Below, in pieces: positions 37,483 through 46,983 of a stretch of 64,000 nucleotides of DNA (positions are counted from its first letter, which is position 1; each line of letters opens with the position of its first letter). Origin of the DNA: Loktanella sp. DSM 29012 (lineage in GTDB: Bacteria; Pseudomonadota; Alphaproteobacteria; Rhodobacterales; Rhodobacteraceae); contig NZ_FOEJ01000003.1 in assembly GCF_900110705.1 (NCBI RefSeq), forward strand, positions 425,319 through 489,318, read 5' to 3'. A program made the translations under genes and the position numbers. The notes under the pieces were generated by a model. It worked only from the letters and a program-made list of their open reading frames with translations. It was not told the origin of the DNA and did not search any database.

Positions 37483-38090
37483 TCACTGCCCGGCAGGCAG
37501 GATTGATCGGCTGCCGCCGGTGTGGACAGGTCCATGCGGGCGGTGCCGTGCGTTGCAAACGGTGTCACGGACCGATCCGATCACGCGATACTGAAAGCCT
37601 GCAAAAGGTCTGGGCCTGGCTGATCGCGGGGATCATCGCGTTCATCCCCGCCAATATCTATCCGATGCTGCTGACATCGACGCTGCTTGACCGTTCGGAA
37701 CAGACCATTATCGGCGGTGTGATCGAACTGCTGCACTATGGCAGTTACGGGATCGCGACCATCGTGTTCGTCGCCTCGATCATGATTCCGGTCGGCAAAT
37801 TCATCGCGATCGCCTATCTGGCCTGGGCTGTGCAACACAGGTCCAGCCGCAACCAGCATCAGCGCCACAAACTGTATGATGTGGTGGAATTTATCGGACG
37901 CTGGTCGATGATCGACGTGTTCGTCGTTGCCATTTTGTCGGCACTGGTGCAACTGAATGCCGTCGCAACGATCAATCCGGGTATTGCGGCGCTCAGCTTT
38001 GGGCTGTCGGTCATATTTACGATGTTGTCAGCGTTGGCGTTCGACCCACGTCTGATTTGGGATGAAGAGGAACCTGTCCGCCATGACTGA
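37449..38090 (+). CDS. pqiA: PqiA-domain membrane protein, second copy
   Basis: Second PqiA half: zinc ribbon CRRCGQVH/CKRCHGPI, then helices WAWLIAGIIAFIPANIYPML, HYGSYGIATIVFVASIMIPVGKF and two more. YDVVEFIGRWSMIDVFVV is the strongly conserved PqiA motif. The start is a TTG at 37449, preceded by GAGTAGG; no ATG lies in a suitable place. 213 residues. Its stop overlaps pqiB by eight bases. Confidence 0.85.
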   Translation: MESSRPDLPRLITARQAGLIGCRRCGQVHAGGAVRCKRCHGPIRSRDTESLQKVWAWLIAGIIAFIPANIYPMLLTSTLLDRSEQTIIGGVIELLHYGSYGIATIVFVASIMIPVGKFIAIAYLAWAVQHRSSRNQHQRHKLYDVVEFIGRWSMIDVFVVAILSALVQLNAVATINPGIAALSFGLSVIFTMLSALAFDPRLIWDEEEPVRHD

Positions 38091-40521
38091 AGAATACGCT
38101 GCTGCGGAACTCGACATGAAACCGGGCAAGCCCAGCTTTTGGCGGCGGTTGTCGTTCGTCTGGCTGGTGCCGATCCTTGCACTGCTGGTGTCGGTCGGTG
38201 TGGCCTGGCAATCGTTCTCCGACCGCGGTGTCGAGATCGAGATTTCATTTCCCAGCGCATCCGGCATCAACGCGGGCGAAACCGAGATCAAATACCGCGA
38301 CGTGACCGTGGGCACCGTCGAACGGGTCGAATTTTCCGAGGACCTGCAAGAGGTTCTGGTATTCGCCCGCGTCGATCAGGCTGTCTGGCCGTTTATGGAT
38401 CAGGACGCCAAGTTCTGGATCATCAGCCCCGATGTCAGCGTGCGCGGCATCACCGGTCTGGATACGGTCCTGTCCGGCGTCTACATCGAAGGCGACTGGG
38501 ACCGCGAGGCAGACGTTGCGCAGACATCTTTTACAGGCCTTCAGCGCGCGCCGGTGGCCCCTCCGGGCCAGACCGGAACCGAAATCGTGCTGCGCACGAC
38601 CGAAGGCAGCGCATTGTCGGCGGGTGCACCTGTGCTGCATCAGGGCATCGAGGTCGGCGTCCTGTCCGAACCCGTCCTGTCACCCGACGGGTTGAGCGTA
38701 TCGGTCAGCGCATTTGTCGCGGAACCCTACGACGCGCTGATCACCTCTTCCACGCGATTTTGGGACACGGCAGGCTTCAGCGTCTCGCTTGGTGCGGGTG
38801 GCGTATCGCTCGATGTCAGCTCGCTTGCGTCATTGATCGAAGGCGGCGTTGCATTTGACACCGTGGTGTCCGGCGGCGCGCCGATCAGCGATGGATACAC
38901 CTTTGATCTGTTCAGCGACGAGGAAACAGCACGGTCCAGCCTGTTCAACGAGGTCGGTCGCCCGAAACTGAACGTTGCCGTGCTATTCGACGGGTCTGTC
39001 AGCGGTCTGTCGGTGGGATCCGATGTACGGTTCCAGGGCATTCGCATTGGTCAGGTATCCGAACTGGGGGCCGTGGTCGTCGACGACGAATTTACCGAAC
39101 GCCGTGTCGAATTGCGCACGGTGCTGGCCATCGAACCCGGCCGCTTGGGCCTGGGCGAAGAAGCAACGCCGCAGAACGCCTTGGATTTGCTGGCAAGTTT
39201 CGTCGATCAGGGCCTGCGGGCACGACTGGTCACCGGCAGCCTGCTGTCAGGCAACCTGACGGTCGAACTGATCGAGGTTGCGGATGCCGCGCAGGCCACG
39301 CTGGATGTTAGCGCAGAGCCCTATCCGATCATTCCCACGACGGCGTCGAACATCACCGACGTTGCGGATCAAGCCGAAGGCGTTCTGGCACGGATCAACG
39401 ATCTGCCGATCGAGGAACTGCTGGCCGCCGCCATCGATGTGATGGACAGCGCCAACGCGTTGCTGCGGTCGGATGGTGTCATCGACACGCCGGAACAGGT
39501 GGCGGGTCTGCTGGCGGATGTGCGCGATGTCGTGGGCAGCGAAGCGATCCAGGCCGTGCCGGGACAGGTGAACAACCTGCTGAACACGCTGGAGGATACC
39601 ATCGGCGGTTTGTCAGGGATCATCACGTCCGTGGGGGATGCCGATATCGCAGGGCAATTGGACGGCATCCTAACCAATGTGTCTGCCGGAACCGAAAACC
39701 TGCCCGAGATTTCGACCCAGCTGGAACAGGTCATTGCGAAGGCCAACGCCCTGCAACTGGACGCACTCCTCGCGCAGGCCGAAGCATCGCTGGCCGCGAT
39801 CGAACAGGTGGCGTCGAACGACGACCTGCAAGAGGTGCCGGTCTTTGTGAACCAGCTGCTGGACGAGGCACGTCTGCTGATCGCAAGTCAGGACGTGCAG
39901 GCCCTGCCCGGCGAATTGCGCGGTGTGGCGGACGAGGCAGGCCAGATCCTGTCCGATCTGACGGCGCAAAACATCTCGGCCCGCCTGACCGAGGCGATCA
40001 ACGCGGCTGCCTCTGCTGCGCAAAGCATCGACACGGCGTCCCAGCAATTGCCTGAAATCACGGAACAGCTGAACGCATTGTCAGCCGAGGCCGCACGCAT
40101 GGATCTGGACGAGCTGTCGGCCGCTGCAACACAACTGATGCAAAGCGTGACCGAAATCACCGCCACGCCGTCGGCACAGGCGCTGCCTGCATCCCTGTCG
40201 TCTGCGCTGGATGAGGTGCAGCTGACGCTGGCAGAGGTGCGCGAAGGCGGTGCGATCGAGAACGTGAATGCCGCACTGCAATCCGCGTCAGATGCAGCAC
40301 AGGCCATCGAGGAAGCCGCCAACACCCTGCCCGACCTGACCGATCAGGCCGGTGCGCTGATCACCTCGTCCGGCGATGTCATCGCAAGCTACGGCGAGCG
40401 GTCGCGGTTCAACAACGATATCACGGGCGTGCTGCGCGGGATCCAAGAGGCCGCGGACGCGATCACGAACCTTGCGCGGACGATCCAGCGCAATCCGAAC
40501 TCACTCATCACGGGGCGATAG
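38083..40521 (+). CDS. pqiB: PqiB-like MCE protein with long helical tail
   Basis: Periplasm-spanning lipid conduit. One N-terminal helix (RRLSFVWLVPILALLVSVGVAW), then three MCE domains: GVEIEISFPSASGINAGETEIKYRDVTVGTVE, TGTEIVLRTTEGSALSAGAPVLHQGIEVG and NVAVLFDGSVSGLSVGSDVRFQGIRIGQVSELG. The last 380 residues are an Ala/Leu/Asp/Gln-rich helical stretch with recurring units such as DLPIEELLAAA, likely a long coiled tube reaching the outer membrane. At 812 residues it is much longer than E. coli PqiB (546), due to this tail. ATG 38083 is preferred over 38062. Confidence 0.88.
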   Translation: MTEEYAAAELDMKPGKPSFWRRLSFVWLVPILALLVSVGVAWQSFSDRGVEIEISFPSASGINAGETEIKYRDVTVGTVERVEFSEDLQEVLVFARVDQAVWPFMDQDAKFWIISPDVSVRGITGLDTVLSGVYIEGDWDREADVAQTSFTGLQRAPVAPPGQTGTEIVLRTTEGSALSAGAPVLHQGIEVGVLSEPVLSPDGLSVSVSAFVAEPYDALITSSTRFWDTAGFSVSLGAGGVSLDVSSLASLIEGGVAFDTVVSGGAPISDGYTFDLFSDEETARSSLFNEVGRPKLNVAVLFDGSVSGLSVGSDVRFQGIRIGQVSELGAVVVDDEFTERRVELRTVLAIEPGRLGLGEEATPQNALDLLASFVDQGLRARLVTGSLLSGNLTVELIEVADAAQATLDVSAEPYPIIPTTASNITDVADQAEGVLARINDLPIEELLAAAIDVMDSANALLRSDGVIDTPEQVAGLLADVRDVVGSEAIQAVPGQVNNLLNTLEDTIGGLSGIITSVGDADIAGQLDGILTNVSAGTENLPEISTQLEQVIAKANALQLDALLAQAEASLAAIEQVASNDDLQEVPVFVNQLLDEARLLIASQDVQALPGELRGVADEAGQILSDLTAQNISARLTEAINAAASAAQSIDTASQQLPEITEQLNALSAEAARMDLDELSAAATQLMQSVTEITATPSAQALPASLSSALDEVQLTLAEVREGGAIENVNAALQSASDAAQAIEEAANTLPDLTDQAGALITSSGDVIASYGERSRFNNDITGVLRGIQEAADAITNLARTIQRNPNSLITGR

Positions 40522-40524
40522 ACC

Positions 40525-41091
40525 ATGACCATGAAACCAGCATTGATCGCCCTTGGGGTTGCGGCACTGGCCGCGTGCAGCAGCACGACCACCCGCCTGT
40601 CGGCCCCCGTGCCGCCATCGACACTGAACCTGACCGCCCGCATGAGCACGGTGGTGCTGCGCGATGTGACCCTGCCCGCCTATGCTGCGTCAGAGGAAAT
40701 CGCGCTGGAAACAGCACCGGGTGTCATCACATCGGACGGTGATCTGTTGTCGGCGGATGATCCGGGACGCGGCGTGACACTGGCGCTGGCCCGGCAGATG
40801 GATGACATACTGTCGGCTGTCGTGGGGCCAGAGCCGTGGCCGTTCCCGTCGATCCCCGACGTGGTGGTCGACGTGCGTGTGACCGACATGCTGGGCAGCG
40901 CGGTCACCGGCACCTACCGTCTGTCAGGTCAGTATTTCATCGGTGGTGACGGGATTGATTATCCCAACAGCGCACAGGCCTTTGACTATGTGATCCCGAT
41001 GTCCGCGCCCGATCAGTCTGGCGCCGTGGCCGCACAGGGGGTGGCACTGACCCGTCTAGCCGAGGATATTGCCCGCCGTCTGGGCCGCTGA
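40525..41091 (+). CDS. pqiC: PqiC-like outer-membrane lipoprotein
   Basis: 188 residues, signal peptide and lipobox MTMKPALIALGVAALAACSS. The body fits the ABC-type transport auxiliary/PqiC domain: RMSTVVLRDVTLPAYAA, a central TLALARQMDDILSAV and the last GVALTRLAEDIARRLG. In E. coli, PqiC binds PqiB at the outer membrane. It starts three bases after the pqiB stop and ends the operon. Confidence 0.87.
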   Translation: MTMKPALIALGVAALAACSSTTTRLSAPVPPSTLNLTARMSTVVLRDVTLPAYAASEEIALETAPGVITSDGDLLSADDPGRGVTLALARQMDDILSAVVGPEPWPFPSIPDVVVDVRVTDMLGSAVTGTYRLSGQYFIGGDGIDYPNSAQAFDYVIPMSAPDQSGAVAAQGVALTRLAEDIARRLGR

Positions 41092-41221
41092 TCAAAGGCA
41101 TGGGATTGCCGCCAACCGGCCACAGTTGCTGCATGCTTTGACGCTAGGGCTTTGACCATGGGCGCAATTCGCGCCATGCTCGATCCCAACGCCCGCAAGA
41201 GGCGCAAGCAAAGGCAGCAGC

Positions 41222-43438
41222 ATGACCCCCGCCGACCTACAGGGTAGCATCATTTCGCATCGCAACGACCGCATGGGCGGACGCATGATCGCGATGCTGA
41301 ACGCACTGCGCATCACGCGGGACTATGATCTGCCGTTTTTCGTCGGCTGGACCACCGGCGGGCGCACGTCAGAGGAAATGCGCGATCCGACCGCGATCTT
41401 TGACGCGGACTGGGTGGCGCAGCATTTCTTTGACGGCGATGTGCTGGGCGAGGTTTATGACGACCTGATCGACCTGTCCACGTTGACCCAGCACACGGGC
41501 TGGACGCCCGAAAAATTTCGCGCCGCAATCGCGCAGGGGTCCAGTTTTCTGTCGGGGGCCGCGATGGGGGTCACCGTCCTGCCGTGGGAAAACCCTCAGG
41601 AGGTCCCGGCCCGACTGCCACTGGCCGTCGAGAGCATCCGTTTCAGCGCCCCCGTACGGGCGATGATCGAACGGATCGACAGTATCTTCGCCGGGACCAA
41701 GCTGACCGCCTACCACATCCGGCGCGGCGACATCATCTATGACCCGATCACGTCGAACAAGCTGTGGCCCAACAAGTTCATTCCGCGTGAATTTTACGAA
41801 CAGCATCTGGGCCGCACGCTGGCCGATCCAGATGCGCGGGTGCTGATCTTTTCCGACACGCCGGTCGAGGTGGAACGCCTGCGCAAGGTCGATCCCCGGG
41901 TGCAGGGTTTCGACGACCTGCTGGGGGATACCGACCTGACGCCAGGGGCCCGCGATTTCCTCGAACTCTTTGCGATGTCGCGCTGCAAACATATCTACGG
42001 CCCGCCGTCGTCTGCGTTCAGCCAGACCGCCATGACCATCGGCGGATGCAGCCTGCAAGCCGTCGAGGACGCCCTGTCCCCCGAGGATCGGGCCGCCGCG
42101 ATGGACCGGATGACCGACCGGCTGGAGGCGCGATCAACCCTGTTCATCAACATGGGCGACGTGGGCCAGTGCCTGCATTTCCTGATCGAACGCCAAAAAG
42201 AATTGGGCGATCCTGCACGCGCGCGCCGCATCATCCGCGCCTACATGGATGACGGGCTGGACAAATCGTTCGCCTATCAGTTGCTGTGCGAATTGTCGGT
42301 GGCCACGGGCGATCTGGCCGCCTGCGAGGATATCCGTGATCTGGCCTATGCGAGGCCAAGCTACAGTGACGATTCAATGGCGACGGTGAACACCTATTCC
42401 GCGCTGCATCATCTGGCGCAGGGCAACACGGATACGGCGCTGGACCGATTGCATGCGTCGTTCTGGTTTCGGCCACTGGAAAACGTCGTGCATGGTGCCG
42501 TGAACCTGGGGCTGACCGCCGATATCGTGACGCCGGACAATTTCTATCCCTTTGATCCTGCGATGACCCGGCAAAAGGGTAACGTCTTTCCGCAGGGCCG
42601 CCGGGCCTTGGCCGAGCTGAACACGATCGCGCCCAAGGGATACGACCCCGAGGATCGCAGCGATTTCCACATGTGGGACATCGTGGTGCGCGACTGGCGG
42701 TTGACCTGCGGCAAGAAACTGAACCGGGCGTTCACCAACAAATCCAAGATTACCAAATCACTGGACATGCTGGAACGCGCCTTTTCCAAACTGGAGGGCA
42801 GCCCGGCACTGACCTCTGCGCGCGGTGTGCTGCTGTTTGCCGCCGGTGACGCGGACGAGGCGCTGGAATGCCAGCGTCGCGCCATCGCGGCGGCCCCCGA
42901 CACACCACTTTATCGCAAACGCATCTCGGACGTGCTGTTCAGCCAGGGGGCGGACAAGACGGCCCTGTTCCAACTGCGCAAGGCATCGAACCTGATGGGC
43001 TGGCATCCGACCTATCAGGCGGAACTGGGCTGGCGTCTGTGGCGGATGAAGGAACGCGACGAATCCTGGGAAATCTACAACCGCCTTGCCGTGGCTGACC
43101 ACCGTTTCATCGAGGTGCATCTGATGACCTCGGACATGATCCGCCGCGACCCCGACCGGCTGGAGGAATCGCTTGCCGTTCTGGAACGCGGGTTGAAACC
43201 CGCCCATGGTGCGCAGCGCCTGCTGGCGGCCAAGGCGCGGTTGCTGATGATGCTGGAACGCGTCGAAGAAGGCCGCGCCGTCTATGAACAGCTGGTGGAT
43301 TGCGGGCTGGGCACGGAACATACGCACGTCGAAATATACCGTCAATTCAGTGCCTTGGGGCGCGAAGATATTGCACGCGAATTGACTGCGCGCAGTATCT
43401 ACGATTTCGACATGGTCAAGGAGATGGCCGGGGGCTAG
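41222..43438 (+). CDS. Fucosyltransferase-like domain fused to a TPR-like C-terminal region
   Basis: 738 residues. The first 270 look like a GT11/GT23-type fold: RNDRMGGRMIAMLNALRI at the start, TAYHIRRGDIIYDP (residues 162-175) with the HxRRGD donor motif, VLIFSDTPVEVERL, and FLELFAMSRCKHIYGPPSSAFS. The remaining 460 residues are helical with paired units such as GVLLFAAGDADEALECQRRAIAAAPDTPLYRKRI, typical of tetratricopeptide repeats. It may glycosylate protein partners bound by the repeats. No membrane segment. It stands alone; its stop overlaps the convergent GH3 stop at CTAG (43435-43438). Substrate unknown. Confidence 0.75.
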   Translation: MTPADLQGSIISHRNDRMGGRMIAMLNALRITRDYDLPFFVGWTTGGRTSEEMRDPTAIFDADWVAQHFFDGDVLGEVYDDLIDLSTLTQHTGWTPEKFRAAIAQGSSFLSGAAMGVTVLPWENPQEVPARLPLAVESIRFSAPVRAMIERIDSIFAGTKLTAYHIRRGDIIYDPITSNKLWPNKFIPREFYEQHLGRTLADPDARVLIFSDTPVEVERLRKVDPRVQGFDDLLGDTDLTPGARDFLELFAMSRCKHIYGPPSSAFSQTAMTIGGCSLQAVEDALSPEDRAAAMDRMTDRLEARSTLFINMGDVGQCLHFLIERQKELGDPARARRIIRAYMDDGLDKSFAYQLLCELSVATGDLAACEDIRDLAYARPSYSDDSMATVNTYSALHHLAQGNTDTALDRLHASFWFRPLENVVHGAVNLGLTADIVTPDNFYPFDPAMTRQKGNVFPQGRRALAELNTIAPKGYDPEDRSDFHMWDIVVRDWRLTCGKKLNRAFTNKSKITKSLDMLERAFSKLEGSPALTSARGVLLFAAGDADEALECQRRAIAAAPDTPLYRKRISDVLFSQGADKTALFQLRKASNLMGWHPTYQAELGWRLWRMKERDESWEIYNRLAVADHRFIEVHLMTSDMIRRDPDRLEESLAVLERGLKPAHGAQRLLAAKARLLMMLERVEEGRAVYEQLVDCGLGTEHTHVEIYRQFSALGREDIARELTARSIYDFDMVKEMAGG

Positions 43439-45873
43439 GCCGCCCCCGTCCAGTTTTCCAGAGTGATCGCCGCCTGCGCCTGCAGGTCGGTCGCGGACAA
43501 CCCGGCATGGATCGTGAATGTGCCTGCGTCCACACGCCAGCCCTGCGTGTCCTGATCCCAATAGGCAAAGGCCCGGTGATCCAGCGGAATTGTTACCGTC
43601 CGCGCCTCGCCTGCATCAAGTGACAGTTTCGCAAATCCCTCCAGCTCCTTGTCAGGGCGCGGCACCTGTGGCGCATCCTCGGAGACGTAGATCTGTGCGA
43701 CAGTGGTCCCTGTGCGGTCGCCGGTGTTGGTCACGGTCAGCGTGACGCTGGCCCCGGTGTCGTTTGCCGTGACGGACAGGTCCGACAGGGCGAACTGTGT
43801 ATAGGACAACCCGTGACCGAACGGGAACAACGGTGTGATGCCGTGGCGGTCGTAGTGGCGATAGCCGATCAGCAGACCCTCGGCGTAGCGAACGGTGCCG
43901 TCCAGACCGGGATAGACCTGGCGGTCCTGCGATTGGGTCGGGTTGTCGGACCATTTGGCCGGGAACGTCTGTGGCAGACGCCCGCCGGGCTCTGCGTCAC
44001 CGAACAGCACGTCAGCAATGGCATGGCCTGCCTCCTGGCCCGGATACCAGGCTTGCAGAATGGCAGCCACATCGCTGGCCCAGGGCATTTCGACGGGGCC
44101 ACCGGTTTGCAGCACAACCACGGTGTTGGGGTTGGCAGCAGCGACAGCGGCGATCAGGTCGTCCTGACGGCCCGGAAGCGTGATGTCTTCCAGATCGGAC
44201 CCTTCGGTGTCCCATTCGCCGGACCGCCCGACAAAGACCACGGCGCGGTCTGCCTGTGCAGCGGCGGTTGCGGCGGCAGCAATCTCTGCGTCGCCCATGG
44301 GTTTGCCGATCCCGGCACGCAGGGCGGTAAACTGCAGGTTGTCGCCACTGCGGGCGGTGACGGTGATCCGCACGGCGTAGGTCTGGCCTGCGGTCAGGTC
44401 GATCGTGCCCACAACCTCGTCGCAGCCTTCCTCAAAGAAGGTGCGGCCCTTTTGCCAGTCGCGCCCGTCCACGATCAGGGCATCGTCAAGATAGATCGCG
44501 CAAGGGCCGGTCGCCGTGATGCCGACGCGGTGCGTGCCGCTGTCGGTGGGTGTATAGGTGCCGGTCAGCGTGACCTGCACGTCGCTGGGGGACAGTGTGC
44601 CATCGCCGATGGGCGGGATGATGAACATCTCGGCCCCGTTGGTGGTCGTGGTGTGGACGGGGTCGGCGTCAGGCTGATCCTTGGGTCGGTAGGCAACCTC
44701 GAAATCACCTGTCAGCAGGGGTTCCCAGCGGTGATTGGTGCATCCCAGCGCATAGGTCAGCGCGTCGGCCCCCATGCGGTCCAACAGCGCATTCCATGGC
44801 GCAACACTGTAGTGCGGGTTCAACTGGGCGGATCCGCCGCCCATGATGCGGGCTGTTTTCGCGTTCGGACCGATCACGGCAAGCGTGCCCTGCGGTGCCA
44901 GCGGCAGAATACCGTCGTTTTGCAGCAGGACGGTTGCCGCAGCCCCTGCCCGCCGGATCAAGGCGCGGGTGGCGGGGCGATCATCCGCAACTTCGTGATG
45001 CGGACGGAGGTCACGCAGCGCGCCAGTGCGGTCCATCAGCACCAGCATGTTGCGCGCGGCGCGGCGCACGGTGGCGGCATCAACCGTGCCTGCCTCGACC
45101 GCCTGCACCAGCGTGTCGCCACGGTCACGGGTCGGACCCGGCATTTCCAGATCAAGGCCTGCATCCATGGTCGGTTTGGTGCTGCGCGACCCGAACCAGT
45201 CGGACATGACGATCCCGTCATAACCCCAGTCGTCGCGCAAAACCTTGGTCAAAAGCCATGCGTTTTCAGCCGTATAGGTGCCGTTCAGCTTGTTGTAGGA
45301 CGACATGATGCCCCAGGTGCCAGCGTCTTTGACCGCAGCCTCGAAGGGGCGTAGGTAAAGTTCGCGCAAGGACCGCTCGTCCACGTCGCTGTTGATGGTC
45401 GTGCGCTCGATCTCGGATTCGTTGCCAGCAAAGTGTTTGATCGTGGCGGCGATACCCTGGGATTGCAGACCGCGGATATAGCCCACGGTCAGGGCGGCGG
45501 TCAGTTCGGGATCTTCGGCGTAGCATTCGAAATTGCGGCCGTTGGTGACGCTGCGGTGCAGGTTCACAGTCGGGGCCAGCAGCATGTGCGCACCCTTTGA
45601 TTTGACTTCTGCCGCGAGGGCCGTGCCGATCTCATGTGCGAGGTCAGGGTCCCATGTCGCGCCCAGCGCGATGCCGACCGGAAAGGCCGCGGCGGTGACG
45701 CCGCCCACGAGTGACCCGCCACCGCGCGCGCCGTTGGGCCCATCGGTGACCCGCAGCGTACCAAGGCCCAGACGGTCAGGCGCGTTCACGGACCAGAAGT
45801 CAGCGCCGGACAGGAGTTGCACCTGCTCTGCCAGCGTCATCTGGTCCAGTAGCGTATCGATGTGGTCGGTCAT
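43435..45873 (-). CDS. Glycoside hydrolase family 3 (beta-glucosidase type) with PA14 domain
   Basis: 812 residues without a signal peptide, so cytoplasmic. N-terminal GH3 barrel with TDGPNGARGG, IKHFAGNE (residues 145-152) and GIVMSDWFG (catalytic nucleophile Asp225). The second GH3 domain has RSGEWDTEGSDLEDITLPG. A PA14 carbohydrate-binding insert (about 395-540, TGTYTPTDSGTHRVGITATG) lies between, and an Fn3-like domain closes the protein (SVTANDTGASVTLTVTNTGDRTGTTVAQIYVSE). Insert and order are those of BglB/DesR-type beta-glucosidases. Its start overlaps the oxidoreductase stop by four bases; together with the GntR gene it forms an operon. Confidence 0.92.
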   Translation of the reverse strand: MTDHIDTLLDQMTLAEQVQLLSGADFWSVNAPDRLGLGTLRVTDGPNGARGGGSLVGGVTAAAFPVGIALGATWDPDLAHEIGTALAAEVKSKGAHMLLAPTVNLHRSVTNGRNFECYAEDPELTAALTVGYIRGLQSQGIAATIKHFAGNESEIERTTINSDVDERSLRELYLRPFEAAVKDAGTWGIMSSYNKLNGTYTAENAWLLTKVLRDDWGYDGIVMSDWFGSRSTKPTMDAGLDLEMPGPTRDRGDTLVQAVEAGTVDAATVRRAARNMLVLMDRTGALRDLRPHHEVADDRPATRALIRRAGAAATVLLQNDGILPLAPQGTLAVIGPNAKTARIMGGGSAQLNPHYSVAPWNALLDRMGADALTYALGCTNHRWEPLLTGDFEVAYRPKDQPDADPVHTTTTNGAEMFIIPPIGDGTLSPSDVQVTLTGTYTPTDSGTHRVGITATGPCAIYLDDALIVDGRDWQKGRTFFEEGCDEVVGTIDLTAGQTYAVRITVTARSGDNLQFTALRAGIGKPMGDAEIAAAATAAAQADRAVVFVGRSGEWDTEGSDLEDITLPGRQDDLIAAVAAANPNTVVVLQTGGPVEMPWASDVAAILQAWYPGQEAGHAIADVLFGDAEPGGRLPQTFPAKWSDNPTQSQDRQVYPGLDGTVRYAEGLLIGYRHYDRHGITPLFPFGHGLSYTQFALSDLSVTANDTGASVTLTVTNTGDRTGTTVAQIYVSEDAPQVPRPDKELEGFAKLSLDAGEARTVTIPLDHRAFAYWDQDTQGWRVDAGTFTIHAGLSATDLQAQAAITLENWTGAA

Positions 45874-46979
45874 GGGATTTCCTTTGGTGGTGTCAGTGTC
45901 ACGGCTTGTCCGGTGCGGGCCGATTCCTGGGCTGCCTGCCCCATCAATACAGCCCAGATGCCGTCTGTCGGCGTCACCTCGACCGGACCGGCACCGCGCA
46001 CGGCAGCGGCAAAGCGTTGGTGCTGATAAAAGGTCGATCCGTTGTGATCGCCCGCATCCAGCAGCACCGGATCGACGGGAATTTCAAGGGTATGCGGCCC
46101 CTTTGGACTGCGCGGACTGACGGTCAGCTGTGCTGTGGGTGCAGGACCAAGGGCCGCTGGCCAGAACCGACCAGGCCCTGGCACCTGCACGTCGATGCGC
46201 CCCTGCGGGCCGGTTGCGGTGATTTCCTCTTGGTACCGTGCCCCTTCGGCGAACATGCATAATTCCAGCATGGCGCGGGTGCCGTTGGCGAAATCGACGA
46301 TGACATAGGCGTTGTCCCAGATGTCGGGGGTCTGGCCGTCGTAGGTTTCGGACAAGTGATTCACGTCCTGCCCGGCGCTGGCCATGACCCGGATTGGGTC
46401 GGATGCGAGGATGACACGCATCAGGTCAAAGAAATGGCAGCATTTTTCCACCAATGTCCCGCCGGATCGCGCGTTGAACCGGTTCCAGTCGCCAACCTTG
46501 GGCAGAAACGGAAAACGGTGCTCGCGGATCGTCAGCATCCTGATCCCTCCTGTCGCCGCCTGAGCCTGCGCGAGGAATGCGGCGACGGGTGGCATATAGC
46601 GGTATTCCATTGCGACCCAGATCGGGGCCGCGTGGCGGGCGACAATATCGGCGACGGCAGCATGGTCGGTCGGTACAGTGAACAGTGGTTTTTCACACAG
46701 GACCGCGACGGGCCGGGTCTGGGTGATCTGGCGCAGTTGCGCGACGTGGCAATCGTTGGGACTGACAATGACCACGGCGTCCAGCGCGGGTTCAGACAGC
46801 AGATCCGCGAGACTGTCGGCAACCCGCGCGCCACCGGCCAGCGCGGCCCCTGATTGCGCAAGCTCCGGCACGGGATCAAAGACGACCGCCACGCGGGCAT
46901 CGTCCAGCAGGGCGATGTTCTGGATATGCTCGCGGGCCATCATCCCGCAGCCGACGATTCCGTAATTCAACGTTTGCAA
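45870..46979 (-). CDS. Gfo/Idh/MocA family NAD-dependent protein
   Basis: 369 residues. The N-terminal nucleotide fold is YGIVGCGMMAREHIQNI, VLCEKPLF is the EKP motif, and GGTLVEKCCHFFDLMRVI replaces the usual GG.L.D.G.H..D motif, keeping the catalytic His. I place the start at TTG 46979, eight bases after AAGG and just past the GntR stop; the ATG at 47009 would overlap GntR by 26 bases and add ten residues. Family members are sugar dehydrogenases, but some (GH109, GH188) are NAD-using glycosidases. Neighbours are a GH3 enzyme and a monooxygenase set, so action on a sugar or glycoside is likely. Confidence 0.87.
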   Translation of the reverse strand: MQTLNYGIVGCGMMAREHIQNIALLDDARVAVVFDPVPELAQSGAALAGGARVADSLADLLSEPALDAVVIVSPNDCHVAQLRQITQTRPVAVLCEKPLFTVPTDHAAVADIVARHAAPIWVAMEYRYMPPVAAFLAQAQAATGGIRMLTIREHRFPFLPKVGDWNRFNARSGGTLVEKCCHFFDLMRVILASDPIRVMASAGQDVNHLSETYDGQTPDIWDNAYVIVDFANGTRAMLELCMFAEGARYQEEITATGPQGRIDVQVPGPGRFWPAALGPAPTAQLTVSPRSPKGPHTLEIPVDPVLLDAGDHNGSTFYQHQRFAAAVRGAGPVEVTPTDGIWAVLMGQAAQESARTGQAVTLTPPKEIP

Positions 46980-46983
46980 CTTT

